DNA from: Piscinibacterium candidicorallinum
Lineage (GTDB): Bacteria; Pseudomonadota; Gammaproteobacteria; Burkholderiales; Burkholderiaceae_C
Length of the DNA stretch: 64,000 nt
Direction: 5' to 3'
NCBI RefSeq assembly: GCF_047549485.1
Contig: NZ_CP180191.1
Location: forward strand, 3,765,665 to 3,829,664
The stretch's first letter is position 1, and each line of letters begins with the position of its first letter. Below, piece by piece: positions 51,864 to 60,253 of this stretch. Made by a program: the position numbers and the translations under genes. Below the pieces are notes generated by a model that saw only the letters and a program-made list of their open reading frames with translations, was not told where the DNA came from and searched no databases.

Positions 51864-51990
51864 CGCCCGACCCGGCCAAGCCGCCCACCGATGCCACGGA
51901 ATCCGCAGTTCGCCGCAGATCGATGCATGCCGCCGCCTTCGTCGCGCACACTGCGCCTCACAGGAACACAACACCCTGAAGGAGCTCGTC

Positions 51991-53814
51991 TTGAAACCTG
52001 TCCTCTCCCCGCTCGCCCTGGCGCTCTGTGCCGCCCTCAGCTTGAGCGCCCTGCCTGCAGTACACGCCCAGACCGCGCCGGGCAGCGCGGGCAAGCAAGT
52101 CATCACCAGCGCCGAGCAACTGCCGCGTCGCACGGTCAAGCTCGACAAGCTGCCCAGCTACTACCTGACCGCACCGAAAGCCGAAGTCCTGGTCCTGGCC
52201 GCCAACCTGGAGGCCAATGCCAAGGCAGACCTCGACAAGTTCGACATCAAGGACGCCGCCACCCTGCGCGCCTACTACAGCACCCTGCTGAGCCTGGCCC
52301 AGTTCCGCGGCGACTGGGCCGCCCTGCCCCCGCTGGTCGAGAAGCTGCGCGCCCTGCAGGACAAGCCGGGTCCGCGCGCGACCACGGGCGTGATGGCCGG
52401 CATCCTGGCCGACCGCGCTGCCGGCAATCGCGACGCGGCCTGGGTGCAGGCCGAAGTGGCGCGCCGCTACGGCGCCCTGAACTGGCAGGACGTGGCCGAC
52501 AGCGTGCGCGGCTTCAAGGGCCAGCTTGAGCTGCTGAACCCGGCGCTGGTGAAGGGCAGCTTCGAGCAGCAGGTCGATGTCATGGCGCGCAACATGAACT
52601 TGGATGTGCCCGAAGGCGTGATCGGCGCCATCGTCGGTGCCCGCCTGCAGGAAGAACAGATCGTTCCGATCCGCGCCGCTGTCATTGCCGGCCTCCAGTC
52701 GGTGATCGACCGCAACACCCAGGTGGCCGCCAAGCTGGACCTCTGGACGCCGCGCACCTTCGCCATCCCGGCCAACGCCAAGGCCAAGGAAGTCGGTGTG
52801 GCCATCTGGGACTCGGGCGTGGACCTGAGCCTGTTCAAGACCCTGCCCGGCCGCGGCGTCGCGTTTGACGAATTCTCCCGCCCGAGCAAGGCCCTGCTGC
52901 GCCCCCTCGGCGAGGCCGAGCCTCGCTGGCCGCAGCTCAAGCAGCTGGTCAAGGGCAGCATGGACCTGCGCGCCGCGCTGGATACCGAAGACGCCCGCAA
53001 GCTCAAGCAGACCGTGGCCGGCCTGAAGGCCGAGCAATCCAAGAGCTTCCAGGAAGACATGGCACTGGTCAGCCTCTACACGCATGGCACCCACGTGGCG
53101 GGCATTGCGGTGGACGGCAATCCGTTTGCTCGGGTCTTTGCCGCCAGCATGCTCTGGAGCGTGAAGTCCGAGCCGCTCAAGCCCAGCGAGGAGCAGTCAC
53201 GCCGCACCGCCCAAGCCTACACGGATGCAGTGGCGGCCTTCAAGGCCAATGGCGTGCGCGTGGTCAACATGAGCTGGCGCTATGGCGCCAGCGTGTATGA
53301 GGGCGCGCTGGCCTGGCACAACATCGGCAAGGATGCCGAGGAACGCAAGCAGATTGCCCGCAAGCTCTTCGCCATCGAGCGGGACGCCCTGCGCGCCGCC
53401 ATCGCATCTGCGCCGGACATCCTGTTCGTGGCCGGCTCCGGCAACGAGGACAACAGCGCCGACTTTGCCGAGTACATCCCGGCCGGCTTTGAGCTGCCCA
53501 ACCTGATCACGGTCGGCGCCGTGGACAAGGCCGGCGAGGAGACCAGCTTCTCCACCTTCGGCAAGACAGTGGTAGTGCACGCCAACGGCTTCGAGGTGGA
53601 CAGCTTCCTGCCCGGCGGCGATCGCGTGAAGTTCAGCGGCACCAGCATGGCCAGCCCGCAGGTGGCCAACCTGGCCGCCAAGCTGATCGCGCTCAAACCG
53701 GAGCTGACGGTGGCGCAGGTCAAGGACGCCATCCTCAAGGGCGCCGAGCGGCGCGGCAAGGTCAATCTGGTGAACCCGCGCCGCAGCGCGGAGTTGGTGG
53801 GCATCAAGCTGTAA
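51991..53814 (+). CDS. Subtilisin-like (S8) serine protease
   Basis: A 607-residue secreted protease starting with TTG at 51991, with AAGGAG six bases upstream. The signal peptide ends at SALPAVHA (about residue 27). Residues about 40-260 are a helical pro-domain-like region. The catalytic triad is Asp274 (VAIWDSGVD), His365 (YTHGTHVAGIA) and Ser552 (SGTSMASPQVA), with oxyanion Asn485 (VAGSGNEDN). The Asp-to-His distance of 91 residues includes a long insertion. It is divergent from mnmG over a region with two parS sites. Its substrate is unknown. Confidence 0.92.
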   Translation: MKPVLSPLALALCAALSLSALPAVHAQTAPGSAGKQVITSAEQLPRRTVKLDKLPSYYLTAPKAEVLVLAANLEANAKADLDKFDIKDAATLRAYYSTLLSLAQFRGDWAALPPLVEKLRALQDKPGPRATTGVMAGILADRAAGNRDAAWVQAEVARRYGALNWQDVADSVRGFKGQLELLNPALVKGSFEQQVDVMARNMNLDVPEGVIGAIVGARLQEEQIVPIRAAVIAGLQSVIDRNTQVAAKLDLWTPRTFAIPANAKAKEVGVAIWDSGVDLSLFKTLPGRGVAFDEFSRPSKALLRPLGEAEPRWPQLKQLVKGSMDLRAALDTEDARKLKQTVAGLKAEQSKSFQEDMALVSLYTHGTHVAGIAVDGNPFARVFAASMLWSVKSEPLKPSEEQSRRTAQAYTDAVAAFKANGVRVVNMSWRYGASVYEGALAWHNIGKDAEERKQIARKLFAIERDALRAAIASAPDILFVAGSGNEDNSADFAEYIPAGFELPNLITVGAVDKAGEETSFSTFGKTVVVHANGFEVDSFLPGGDRVKFSGTSMASPQVANLAAKLIALKPELTVAQVKDAILKGAERRGKVNLVNPRRSAELVGIKL

Positions 53815-53900
53815 GTGCTCGTTGGGGCGGGCACACGCCCGCCTCATGATGCATGCGCCCAAAAGCTTTCGGGCCGGGGTCTCCCCCGGCCCGAAGCCCA

Positions 53901-53916
53901 TGTTTCACGTGAAACA
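53901..53916. promoter_or_regulatory. parS site 3
   Basis: TGTTTCACGTGAAACA, the fully symmetric parS sequence, lying between two convergent genes. Confidence 0.95.
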
Positions 53917-53939
53917 GCGCCGCGCGCGGTCTCAGACCC

Positions 53940-54752
53940 CTAGCGCATGGCCTGCATCGTGGCGAGACCGATCAGCAGCACGCCAAACAGCATGACGGCG
54001 TAGACGTACCAGGGCGTGCCCTTGGGCTTGCGTTTCTTGCGCACCGGCACAGACTGCGTGCGGGAGGCTGCTGGCGGCAGGGGCTTGGGAATCGCGCCGG
54101 TCGTGGCGAAGGCACCCACCGTGGTGGGGCCGACGGTTTCCAGCGGATCCCGGTCGTGGCTCTTGGCCTCGACGACTTCGACATTCGGATCACCCTCGGC
54201 AATCAGGCGTGCGGCCTGGGTGCGGATGGTCTCCTGCTGCTTGGCCACATCGATGACCTGCGTGGCGGCCGGCGTCAGTTCGGTGCTCGCGGCCGCCGCA
54301 CCCTGCGCCTTGGCGGCCATGAGCGCGTTGAGCTGCTCCTGCGCCGGCGTCATGGGCAGGGTGGTCTGCCGGACCATCTTGTCGAACTGGCCGGGCGGGA
54401 TGGTGGTGGGGCCTTCGTTGCCCTCGGTCGGCGCGCGGATGATGGTGATCGGGTCGTCCGCGGTCTGCTGCAGGAACTGCTGGCGGATGTCGTCGTCGAT
54501 CTCCACCGCGGGCACATCGGCGGTGGGCGACATGATGCGCTCGCTGATCAGGCCGAGCTCACCGAGGCGACGGATCGCCATGAACACGCGCGGCATCGAC
54601 AGGCTGGGCATCTTCTCGATGAGCGCGGCCACGTCGGCCCGGCCATCGATCATCAGCAGCACCACACGCTCGCTCTGGGTCAGCCGGTTGGACTTGTTGT
54701 AGATCTCCGAGATGCCCGCATCGGTGCGCTCCAACAAGGTATCGAACTGCAT
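53940..54752 (-). CDS. Membrane-anchored protein with N-terminal helical domain
   Basis: A 270-residue protein of unknown function. Residues 10-80 are helical and winged-helix-like (LTQSERVVLLMIDGRADVAA, PSLSMPRVFMAIRRLGELGL). Residues 90-230 are low-complexity and Ala/Thr/Pro/Gln-rich. A basic stretch (VRKKRKPKGTP) precedes one C-terminal helix (WYVYAVMLFGVLLIGLATM), which suggests a tail-anchored cytoplasmic protein. ATG 54752 has AAGGAAGG upstream. It may be a membrane-bound regulator. Confidence 0.68.
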   Translation of the reverse strand: MQFDTLLERTDAGISEIYNKSNRLTQSERVVLLMIDGRADVAALIEKMPSLSMPRVFMAIRRLGELGLISERIMSPTADVPAVEIDDDIRQQFLQQTADDPITIIRAPTEGNEGPTTIPPGQFDKMVRQTTLPMTPAQEQLNALMAAKAQGAAAASTELTPAATQVIDVAKQQETIRTQAARLIAEGDPNVEVVEAKSHDRDPLETVGPTTVGAFATTGAIPKPLPPAASRTQSVPVRKKRKPKGTPWYVYAVMLFGVLLIGLATMQAMR

Positions 54753-54997
54753 GGAAGGCCTTCCTTACCCTTTGTGCCGCGCCCGGTCTGCGTCGGGCGT
54801 CTTTGCTTTGCTAACAACTTCTTCGTCATAGCACGCCCGGCCGCGGGCCGTCGCGATGCTGTGCAGATTGGTCAACAATTGTGCACGGATTCCGCCCTGC
54901 CGGCCACAGAAAATCGCCCCGGCGTGGCACGCGCACCGCGCCCGCAAGTCAGAGAATGTGAACTCACTCGCGCGGCGCGGGCCAGGTGCGCTGCCAC
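54753..54997. other. Intergenic region without visible gene
   Basis: It lies upstream of the tail-anchored protein gene. The part from about 54805 to 54890 is less GC-rich and probably carries its promoter. Confidence 0.35.
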
Positions 54998-55885
54998 TCA
55001 GCGCAGGTAGGCGTCCCAGGTGGTGCGCAGGATCAGCGCGCCCACCACGAAGATGAACATCCAGCGCACGAAGCCGCTGCCCTTGGCGATCGCCATGCGG
55101 CTGCCAAATTGCGAGCCCGTCAGGTTGCACACCGCCATCATCAGACCCAGCAACCAGAACACATGGCCGCCGGGCAGAAACAGGGCCAGCGCGCCGAGGT
55201 TGCAGGCCACGTTGATCACCTTGGCCGAGGCGGACGCACGCAGGAAGTCATAGCCCAGCACCCGCACAAAGGCGAAGACCAGAAAACTGCCCGTGCCGGG
55301 GCCGAAGAAGCCGTCGTAGGCGCCAAGCACCGCACCCAGCACGATGGCCCAGATGATCTGCGCGCGCTCGCTGTGGCGCGGCGCGTGCGTGCTGCCCAGA
55401 TCGTGCTTCAGGAGCGTGTAGATCCAGACCGCGCCCAGCACCCAGGGCAGCAGCTTGCGCAAAAACTCGCTGGGCAGCACGGTCACACCCCAGGCGCCCA
55501 CGAAGCTGAAGACCAGCGCCGCCGCTGCGCCCGCCAGCGCCGGGCGCCAGGCCATCGGCACGCTTCGCGCATAGCGCAGCGCGGCCCAGGCCGTGCCCCA
55601 GATACCCGCCAGCTTGTTGGTACCAAACAGCGTGGCCGCCGGCGCATTGGGCAGCACCGAGAACAGCGCCGGCACCTGCACCAGCCCGCCGCCGCCTACC
55701 ACCGCGTCGATGAAGCCCGCCCCGAAGGCCGCCACCGCCAGCAGTGCGATCTGCCACAGCTCCAAATTGCCCAATGCCCCACCCTGCCCGCGTTTGCCTG
55801 TCGGCGTTCTTGTTGTCGGCGTTCTTGCCGTCGGCGCACGTGGCCGCAGCCGCGAGTCTGGCGGATCGGCAGCGATTGCGCTCAT
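54998..55885 (-). CDS. TauE/SafE (TSUP) family permease
   Basis: A 295-residue membrane protein with about eight hydrophobic segments. The family motif AAFGAGFIDAVVGGGGLVQV is in the first repeat (near residue 60), and GAYDGFFGPGTGSF in the second. The family exports sulfite or sulfonates or moves other anions. Before the first helix is a hydrophilic tail with a TPTTRTPT repeat coded by tandem 15-bp DNA repeats (55800-55829). ATG 55885. Confidence 0.9.
   Translation of the reverse strand: MSAIAADPPDSRLRPRAPTARTPTTRTPTGKRGQGGALGNLELWQIALLAVAAFGAGFIDAVVGGGGLVQVPALFSVLPNAPAATLFGTNKLAGIWGTAWAALRYARSVPMAWRPALAGAAAALVFSFVGAWGVTVLPSEFLRKLLPWVLGAVWIYTLLKHDLGSTHAPRHSERAQIIWAIVLGAVLGAYDGFFGPGTGSFLVFAFVRVLGYDFLRASASAKVINVACNLGALALFLPGGHVFWLLGLMMAVCNLTGSQFGSRMAIAKGSGFVRWMFIFVVGALILRTTWDAYLR
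55800..55829 (+). repeat. Tandem 15-bp repeat in the TSUP gene
   Basis: GTCGGCGTTCTTGTT and GTCGGCGTTCTTGCC follow each other, with a partial third unit. They encode the RTPTT-type N-terminal tail. Confidence 0.75.
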
Positions 55886-56059
55886 GCCGATTCTGCATTC
55901 AGCCGCGCCCGCATCCGACCGGCGCGCGCGGCAAGCCAGCCACTGCACGGCGTGCATCCTCGGCGTGAGATGCAGCGCCTGAAACCAAGCCCCAAAACGG
56001 CCGGAGATCCGCACATCACATGCGGAAACCGGCCTACAGAGATCTTCAATTCGAAGTAA

Positions 56060-56087
56060 AAAAGCGCGGCTGAATCACCGCGCTTTT
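56060..56087 (-). terminator. Intrinsic terminator of the PhnD-like gene at 56118
   Basis: AAAAGCGCGG / CCGCGCTTTT, a perfect 10-bp stem with an 8-nt loop and a T-run on the minus strand. It begins 31 bp after the gene's stop. Confidence 0.85.
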
Positions 56088-56117
56088 CAATGAATCATTG
56101 AAGACGAACCGCGCGCC

Positions 56118-56927
56118 TCAGTCATCAAATAGCGCCAGCGCCACGGAATGGTCGGCATTGAGGGGCTGGAAGGCGCGGATGCGGGTCTTGGCGGTGAACT
56201 CGGACGGCAGGCGCGTGCCGGTCAGGGCGTTGCGCACGGCCTCCAGGCGCTCCAGCGACAGCGACGGGCTGGCGATCACGGCGTAGACCGGAATCACGTC
56301 GGTCTTGAAGAAGACCTGCGCGCCGGCGGCAGCCAGGGCCTTGATGGTGTTTTCATCGCGCGTGGCGACCACGTCGGTGAAGCCGTTCTGGATGAAGTAG
56401 GGCAGCGCATCGGCATCCTTGGCATCGCGCAGCTCGCGCACCTGGCGCACCACGCCGCGGCTCTTGAGCACGTTGCTGGTCACGTCCAGATTGAAGGTGC
56501 CGCTGGTAGCCACGCGCAGACCCTTGAGATCACTCGGGCTCTTGATGTTCACGCCCTTGCGCGCGGCCATCTGCACGATGTTGCCGCTGGTGTCCGAGGA
56601 CAGCGCGACGATGCGCCAGCCATGCTCGTTCTGCGCGCGCCAGGCATCGCTGGTGAGGAGCAAGAGCAGATCGACCTTGCCGCTCTCGATCACGCCCTTG
56701 GCATTGGTCGGCGACACCGTGCTCACATTGACGGGACTGCCCAGCCGGCGCGACAGCGCATCCGTGACGGGTGCAAAGTTCTCGGCCACACCCACCAACC
56801 CGGCGGTGTCGCCCACGGTGTAGACGATGGCCATGGTGGTGCGCTGCTGCGCCTGCGCGGCGCCAACGAGAGCAGCAAAAAGAAATGCGCCCAGCACGGC
56901 CGTGCGGGCAAGGAGGGAGGCAGCCAT
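56118..56927 (-). CDS. PhnD-like ABC transporter binding protein A
   Basis: A 269-residue periplasmic binding protein of the phosphate/phosphite/phosphonate-type group. The signal peptide ends GAAQAQ (about residue 27). MAIVYTVGDTAGLVGVAENF, LLLLLTSDAWRAQNEHGWRI, LKGLRVATSGTFNLDVT and FFKTDVIPVYAVIAS are typical. It is a paralogue of the gene at 57702: both carry LTSDAWRAQN, GNxV and RTRIRAF. No transport partners are adjacent, so it may be an orphan receptor. Confidence 0.82.
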   Translation of the reverse strand: MAASLLARTAVLGAFLFAALVGAAQAQQRTTMAIVYTVGDTAGLVGVAENFAPVTDALSRRLGSPVNVSTVSPTNAKGVIESGKVDLLLLLTSDAWRAQNEHGWRIVALSSDTSGNIVQMAARKGVNIKSPSDLKGLRVATSGTFNLDVTSNVLKSRGVVRQVRELRDAKDADALPYFIQNGFTDVVATRDENTIKALAAAGAQVFFKTDVIPVYAVIASPSLSLERLEAVRNALTGTRLPSEFTAKTRIRAFQPLNADHSVALALFDD

Positions 56928-57070
56928 GTCGGGCGCGGCTTTTCGTTGTTGGACGAACAGCATTCTGCCGCAACCGAACTGGCGACCGGCTTTCAACCGC
57001 CTCGATTGTTGCTTTGTTTTCACGCCCCTTTGCGGGATGCGCCTCCAGTGGCCCTGAGGCCGCTGCCCGC

Positions 57071-57562
57071 TCAGGGCACGCGGCGCAGCTTCAGCAGCTT
57101 GCCTTGGAAGTCCTTGAGGGCCGCATCTTTCTTGCCGGGGTCGCTGTAGTAGATGCCGAGAATGCGCAACTCGGTGTGCTGCGAACCGCGCAGATAGTGC
57201 ACGGTCGGGCTGGTCAGGTCGCCCTGACCTTCCTGCAGCATCGCACCGTCAGGGTCACCCGCCACGGGCTTGAGCCTGCCCGCCATGGGCTTGAACGCGT
57301 CCTTGGCCTGCACGGGAGTGCCATAAACGATGCTGTTCACCATCAGTGTGTAGTTCTTGCTCTCGTAGCGGCAGCCTCTCGACACGGAACCCGCACCGAA
57401 GGGCGTCTCCCTGCCGACCTTGCCCTCTTCAAACTTGGTACCCAGCGCCGCACCCACCTCGGCGGCAGTGAACGGGCAGGCATTCGATTTGCCCTGGGCC
57501 CAGGCCAGCGGCGCACTGCCCAGTGCGGCGGCCAGACCCAGTGTCATCCATGTCTTGATCAT
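57071..57562 (-). CDS. Small exported protein between two binding-protein genes
   Basis: A 163-residue protein with a Sec signal (LGLAAALGSAPLAWAQ, cleavage near residue 22). The mature part has two cysteines (ACPFTAAEV, RGCRYESKNY) that could form a disulfide and a pattern of alternating hydrophobic strands (YTLMVNSIVYG). AGGGAGAG precedes ATG 57562. I do not recognise a family. Confidence 0.62.
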   Translation of the reverse strand: MIKTWMTLGLAAALGSAPLAWAQGKSNACPFTAAEVGAALGTKFEEGKVGRETPFGAGSVSRGCRYESKNYTLMVNSIVYGTPVQAKDAFKPMAGRLKPVAGDPDGAMLQEGQGDLTSPTVHYLRGSQHTELRILGIYYSDPGKKDAALKDFQGKLLKLRRVP

Positions 57563-57701
57563 GCTGCGCTCTCCCTGATCGAACGCCGCGCAGCTCGCGC
57601 GGCGGCCGAAAGCGTGCGCGCCGCGCGGCCACCGGGCAATACCCCGTGGCCGCGACTCCGCGCGAACGCGCAATCAGGTAAACACGGCCCGGCCGGCGCG
57701 C

Positions 57702-58541
57702 TCAGTCGAACAGGCTCAGCGCCACCGCGTGATCCGCCGACACGGCCGTGAAGGCGCGGATGCGCGTGCGGCCCTGGAAGTCCCCGCCGAAGCGTTGGCC
57801 GATCACGGCCTTGCGCAGGCGCTCCAGCCGCTCCTGCGGCAGCTTGGGGTTGGCAATCAGCGCGTAGACGGGGATCTTGTCGGTCTTGAAGAAACTGGCG
57901 GCGCCGGCCTTCTCCAGGGCCGCAGCCACATCGGGCTCGCGCGTGGCCGCCACATCGGCAAAACCGTTCTGCAGGAAGTACGCAAGCGCCTGCGGGTCGC
58001 GCGTCTCGCGCAGCTCGGCCACCTGCTTCTCGATGCCGTTCTGGCGCAATAGCGCGCCCAGCACGTCGCGCGCAAAGCTGCCGTTCACGGCGATCTTGCG
58101 GCCCTTCAGATCGGCCGGCGACTTCATGGCGAGACCCTTGCGCGCATGCAGGCTGACCATATTGCCCGCGGTGTCGTCCGACAGCGCAATCACGCGCCAG
58201 CCGGAATCGTTCTGCGCACGCCAGGCATCGCTGGTCAACACCAGCATCACATCGCAGCGGCCGGCGGCGATCGTGCCGGCGATCTGCGTGGGCGGAATCG
58301 CCAGCACCTCCAGCCCGGCCTTCTCGCCCAGCAGCTGCACCACGGGCGCAAAGTCCTCGCGCGCATCGAGCATGCTGGCCGTGTCACCCAGGCCACTGGA
58401 CAGACCCACCACGGTGCGCGTACCGCCTTGCGCTGCCGCGCCGCCGCTCCACAGCACAGGCAGGCTCATCAGCATCAGACGGTGCAGGGTCGCGCGGCGA
58501 GAGCGGGATCGAAGGTCGAGCGGGGGCAACATCGACAGCAT
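57702..58541 (-). CDS. PhnD-like ABC transporter binding protein B
   Basis: A 279-residue paralogue of the gene at 56118. Signal peptide (LMLMSLPVLWSGGAAAQ) followed by VVGLSSGLGDTASMLDARED, LVLTSDAWRAQNDSGWRVIA, LKGRKIAVNGSFARDVLG and FFKTDKIPVYALIA. An upstream TTG at 58553 is in frame, but ATG 58541 is preferred. The two genes probably arose by duplication; the small exported gene lies between them. Confidence 0.8.
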   Translation of the reverse strand: MLSMLPPLDLRSRSRRATLHRLMLMSLPVLWSGGAAAQGGTRTVVGLSSGLGDTASMLDAREDFAPVVQLLGEKAGLEVLAIPPTQIAGTIAAGRCDVMLVLTSDAWRAQNDSGWRVIALSDDTAGNMVSLHARKGLAMKSPADLKGRKIAVNGSFARDVLGALLRQNGIEKQVAELRETRDPQALAYFLQNGFADVAATREPDVAAALEKAGAASFFKTDKIPVYALIANPKLPQERLERLRKAVIGQRFGGDFQGRTRIRAFTAVSADHAVALSLFD

Positions 58542-58663
58542 GCAGGGCTCCAATTGAATGAGCGGTTCGGGGGCGCGATCAGCTTAGCCCGCAGCCTCGG
58601 CACGCGGCGCGGCTGTCGCCGCAGCAGCAACGCCCGCCTCGACGTTTGATGGACCCGGCGCGC

Positions 58664-60037
58664 CTACTTGCCGATGCAGAAGCGCGAGAAGATCACGCCC
58701 AGCAGATCGTCCGCCGTGAACTCGCCGGTGATCTCGGAGAGCGCCTCCTGCGCCAGGCGCAGCTCCTCGGCAAAAAGATCGAGCACGCGGTCGCTTTGCG
58801 CGGCGTGTTGCGCAGCCACGTTCAGGTGCTCGCGCGCCAGACGCAGGGCCTGCAGGTGGCGTTCGCGGGCGATGAAGCGGCCCTCGCCCGCGCCGCCCTG
58901 CCAGCCGGCCACGGCCAGCAGCTCCCGGCGCAGGGCATCGATGCCGGCGCCAGTCTTGGCACTGAGGTACAGACGCTCGCCCTCCGCATGCGCCTGGGCC
59001 GCGGGAGCAAGGTCGATCTTGTTGACCACCGTGCGCTGCGCCACGCCGGCCGGCAGGCGCGCTTCGATCTCCCTGGCCATGGGTGCATCGGCATGCTGCG
59101 CATCCACCAGATGCAGGATCACGTCCGCACTGCGCACGGCCTCCCAGGTGCGCTCGATGCCGATGCGCTCGACCTCGTCAGTCGCATCGCGCAGGCCGGC
59201 GGTGTCGATCACCACCAGCGGCACGCCATCGATCTGGATGGTTTCGCTGACGCGGTCGCGCGTGGTGCCGGCAATCGGCGTGACGATCGCCACCTCCGCG
59301 CCGGCCAGCGCATTGAGCAGCGAGCTCTTGCCCACGTTGGGTTCGCCCACCAGCACCACCTTCAGGCCCTCGCGCAGCAGGGCGCCCTGGCGCGCGCTGT
59401 TGAGTGTGGCTTCAAGCTGCGCACGGATCTCCGCCAGCTGGCCGCGCGCATTGGCCTTCTCCAGGAAGTCGATCTCCTCCTCCGGGAAGTCCAGCGTCGC
59501 CTCCACCAGCATGCGCAGGTGCGTGATGCGATCCATCAGCCCATGCACCTCGCGCGAGAACGCGCCGGACAGGGACGCTGCCGCACCGCGTGCCGCGGCC
59601 TCGGTGCTGGCCTCGATCAGATCGGCCACGCTCTCGGCCTGCGCCAGATCCAGCTTGCCGTTCTCGAAGGCTCGGCGCGTGAACTCCCCCGGCTGCGCCA
59701 CCCGCAGGCCGATGCTGCTGCCTGCCTCCAGCACCCGCGCGAGCAGCAGCTGCATCACCACCGGCCCCCCATGGCCCTGCAGCTCCAGCACGTCTTCGCC
59801 CGTGTAGGAATGCGGCGCCGGAAACCACAGGGCAATGCCCTGATCAATCGGCGCGCCCGCCGCGTCCAGAAACGCACCGTAGCTGGCGTGGCGCGGCGCC
59901 AGCGTCTTGCCCAGCAAGGGCTGCATCAGCGGCGCCAGCAGCGCACCCCCCTTGCCGCCCGAGACGCGGACCACCCCAATGCCGCCGCGCCCGGGGGCGG
60001 TGGCAATGGCGGCAATCGGCGTGCTTTGGTGGGTCAT
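58664..60037 (-). CDS. mnmE: tRNA modification GTPase MnmE
   Basis: A 457-residue MnmE (TrmE), partner of MnmG. The N-terminal domain binds folate (APGRGGIGVVRVSG). The GTPase domain includes GEPNVGKSSLLNAL, GTTRDRVSET, DTAGLRDA and NKIDL. It ends with the conserved FCIGK motif whose Cys is near the tRNA site. The length is normal. Repeat unit 9 lies in its leader. Confidence 0.97.
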   Translation of the reverse strand: MTHQSTPIAAIATAPGRGGIGVVRVSGGKGGALLAPLMQPLLGKTLAPRHASYGAFLDAAGAPIDQGIALWFPAPHSYTGEDVLELQGHGGPVVMQLLLARVLEAGSSIGLRVAQPGEFTRRAFENGKLDLAQAESVADLIEASTEAAARGAAASLSGAFSREVHGLMDRITHLRMLVEATLDFPEEEIDFLEKANARGQLAEIRAQLEATLNSARQGALLREGLKVVLVGEPNVGKSSLLNALAGAEVAIVTPIAGTTRDRVSETIQIDGVPLVVIDTAGLRDATDEVERIGIERTWEAVRSADVILHLVDAQHADAPMAREIEARLPAGVAQRTVVNKIDLAPAAQAHAEGERLYLSAKTGAGIDALRRELLAVAGWQGGAGEGRFIARERHLQALRLAREHLNVAAQHAAQSDRVLDLFAEELRLAQEALSEITGEFTADDLLGVIFSRFCIGK

Positions 60038-60051
60038 TCAGAAGGGTTTTC

Positions 60052-60106
60052 CGCTTGTCCCATGCGGCTTTTCAGGCATTTTGCCTTGGAGAGGCGCATG
60101 GATGCT
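60052..60106 (+). repeat. GCTTGTC palindrome unit 9
   Basis: CGCTTGTCCC subtype with core CTTTTCAGGCATTTTGC / CTTGGAGAGG and right end GCGCATGGATGC. It is 14 bp upstream of mnmE's ATG, so it would be in the mnmE mRNA leader. Confidence 0.82.
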
Positions 60107-60130
60107 GGGTCTACGATTTGGGCTTCACGT

Positions 60131-60156
60131 AAAAACGCCCGCAATGTGCGGGCGTT
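60131..60156 (-). terminator. Intrinsic terminator after yidC
   Basis: AACGCCCGC / GCGGGCGTT with a 5-nt loop and a T-run on the minus strand. It ends the rpmH-yidC direction before mnmE. Confidence 0.85.
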
Positions 60157-60217
60157 CATTCTTGCGCTGTTTCTACCCCCCAGTGGGGGGTAAGGGGGGC
60201 GTAGATCAATCCCCGGA

Positions 60218-60253
60218 GGGATACAAGATGCGCGTCAGCGCATCTTGTATCCC
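60218..60253. repeat. Perfect 16-bp palindrome at the yidC stop
   Basis: GGGATACAAGATGCGC (60218-60233) and GCGCATCTTGTATCCC (60238-60253) with a 4-nt spacer. The right arm encodes the last YidC residues; the left arm is an inverted copy just past the stop. Confidence 0.85.

Larger units (their letters stand above)
51694..51990. other. Divergent intergenic region with two parS sites
   Basis: It lies between mnmG (minus) and the subtilase gene (plus). It holds parS matches at 51800-51815 and 51848-51863, 32 bp apart (edge to edge). Apart from these I see no gene. Confidence 0.6.

Noticed and set aside
51694..51951. An 86-codon N-terminal extension of MnmG containing two FHVKQ stretches
   Set aside because: The FHVKQ stretches are translations of the two parS sites. 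MnmG normally starts at MLYPVEFDVIVVGGG.
3325..60106. CRISPR array or integron attC cassettes as an explanation of the recurrent palindromes
   Set aside because: The units are kilobases apart, without regular spacers, integrase gene or cassette-like gene order; a REP-like element fits better.
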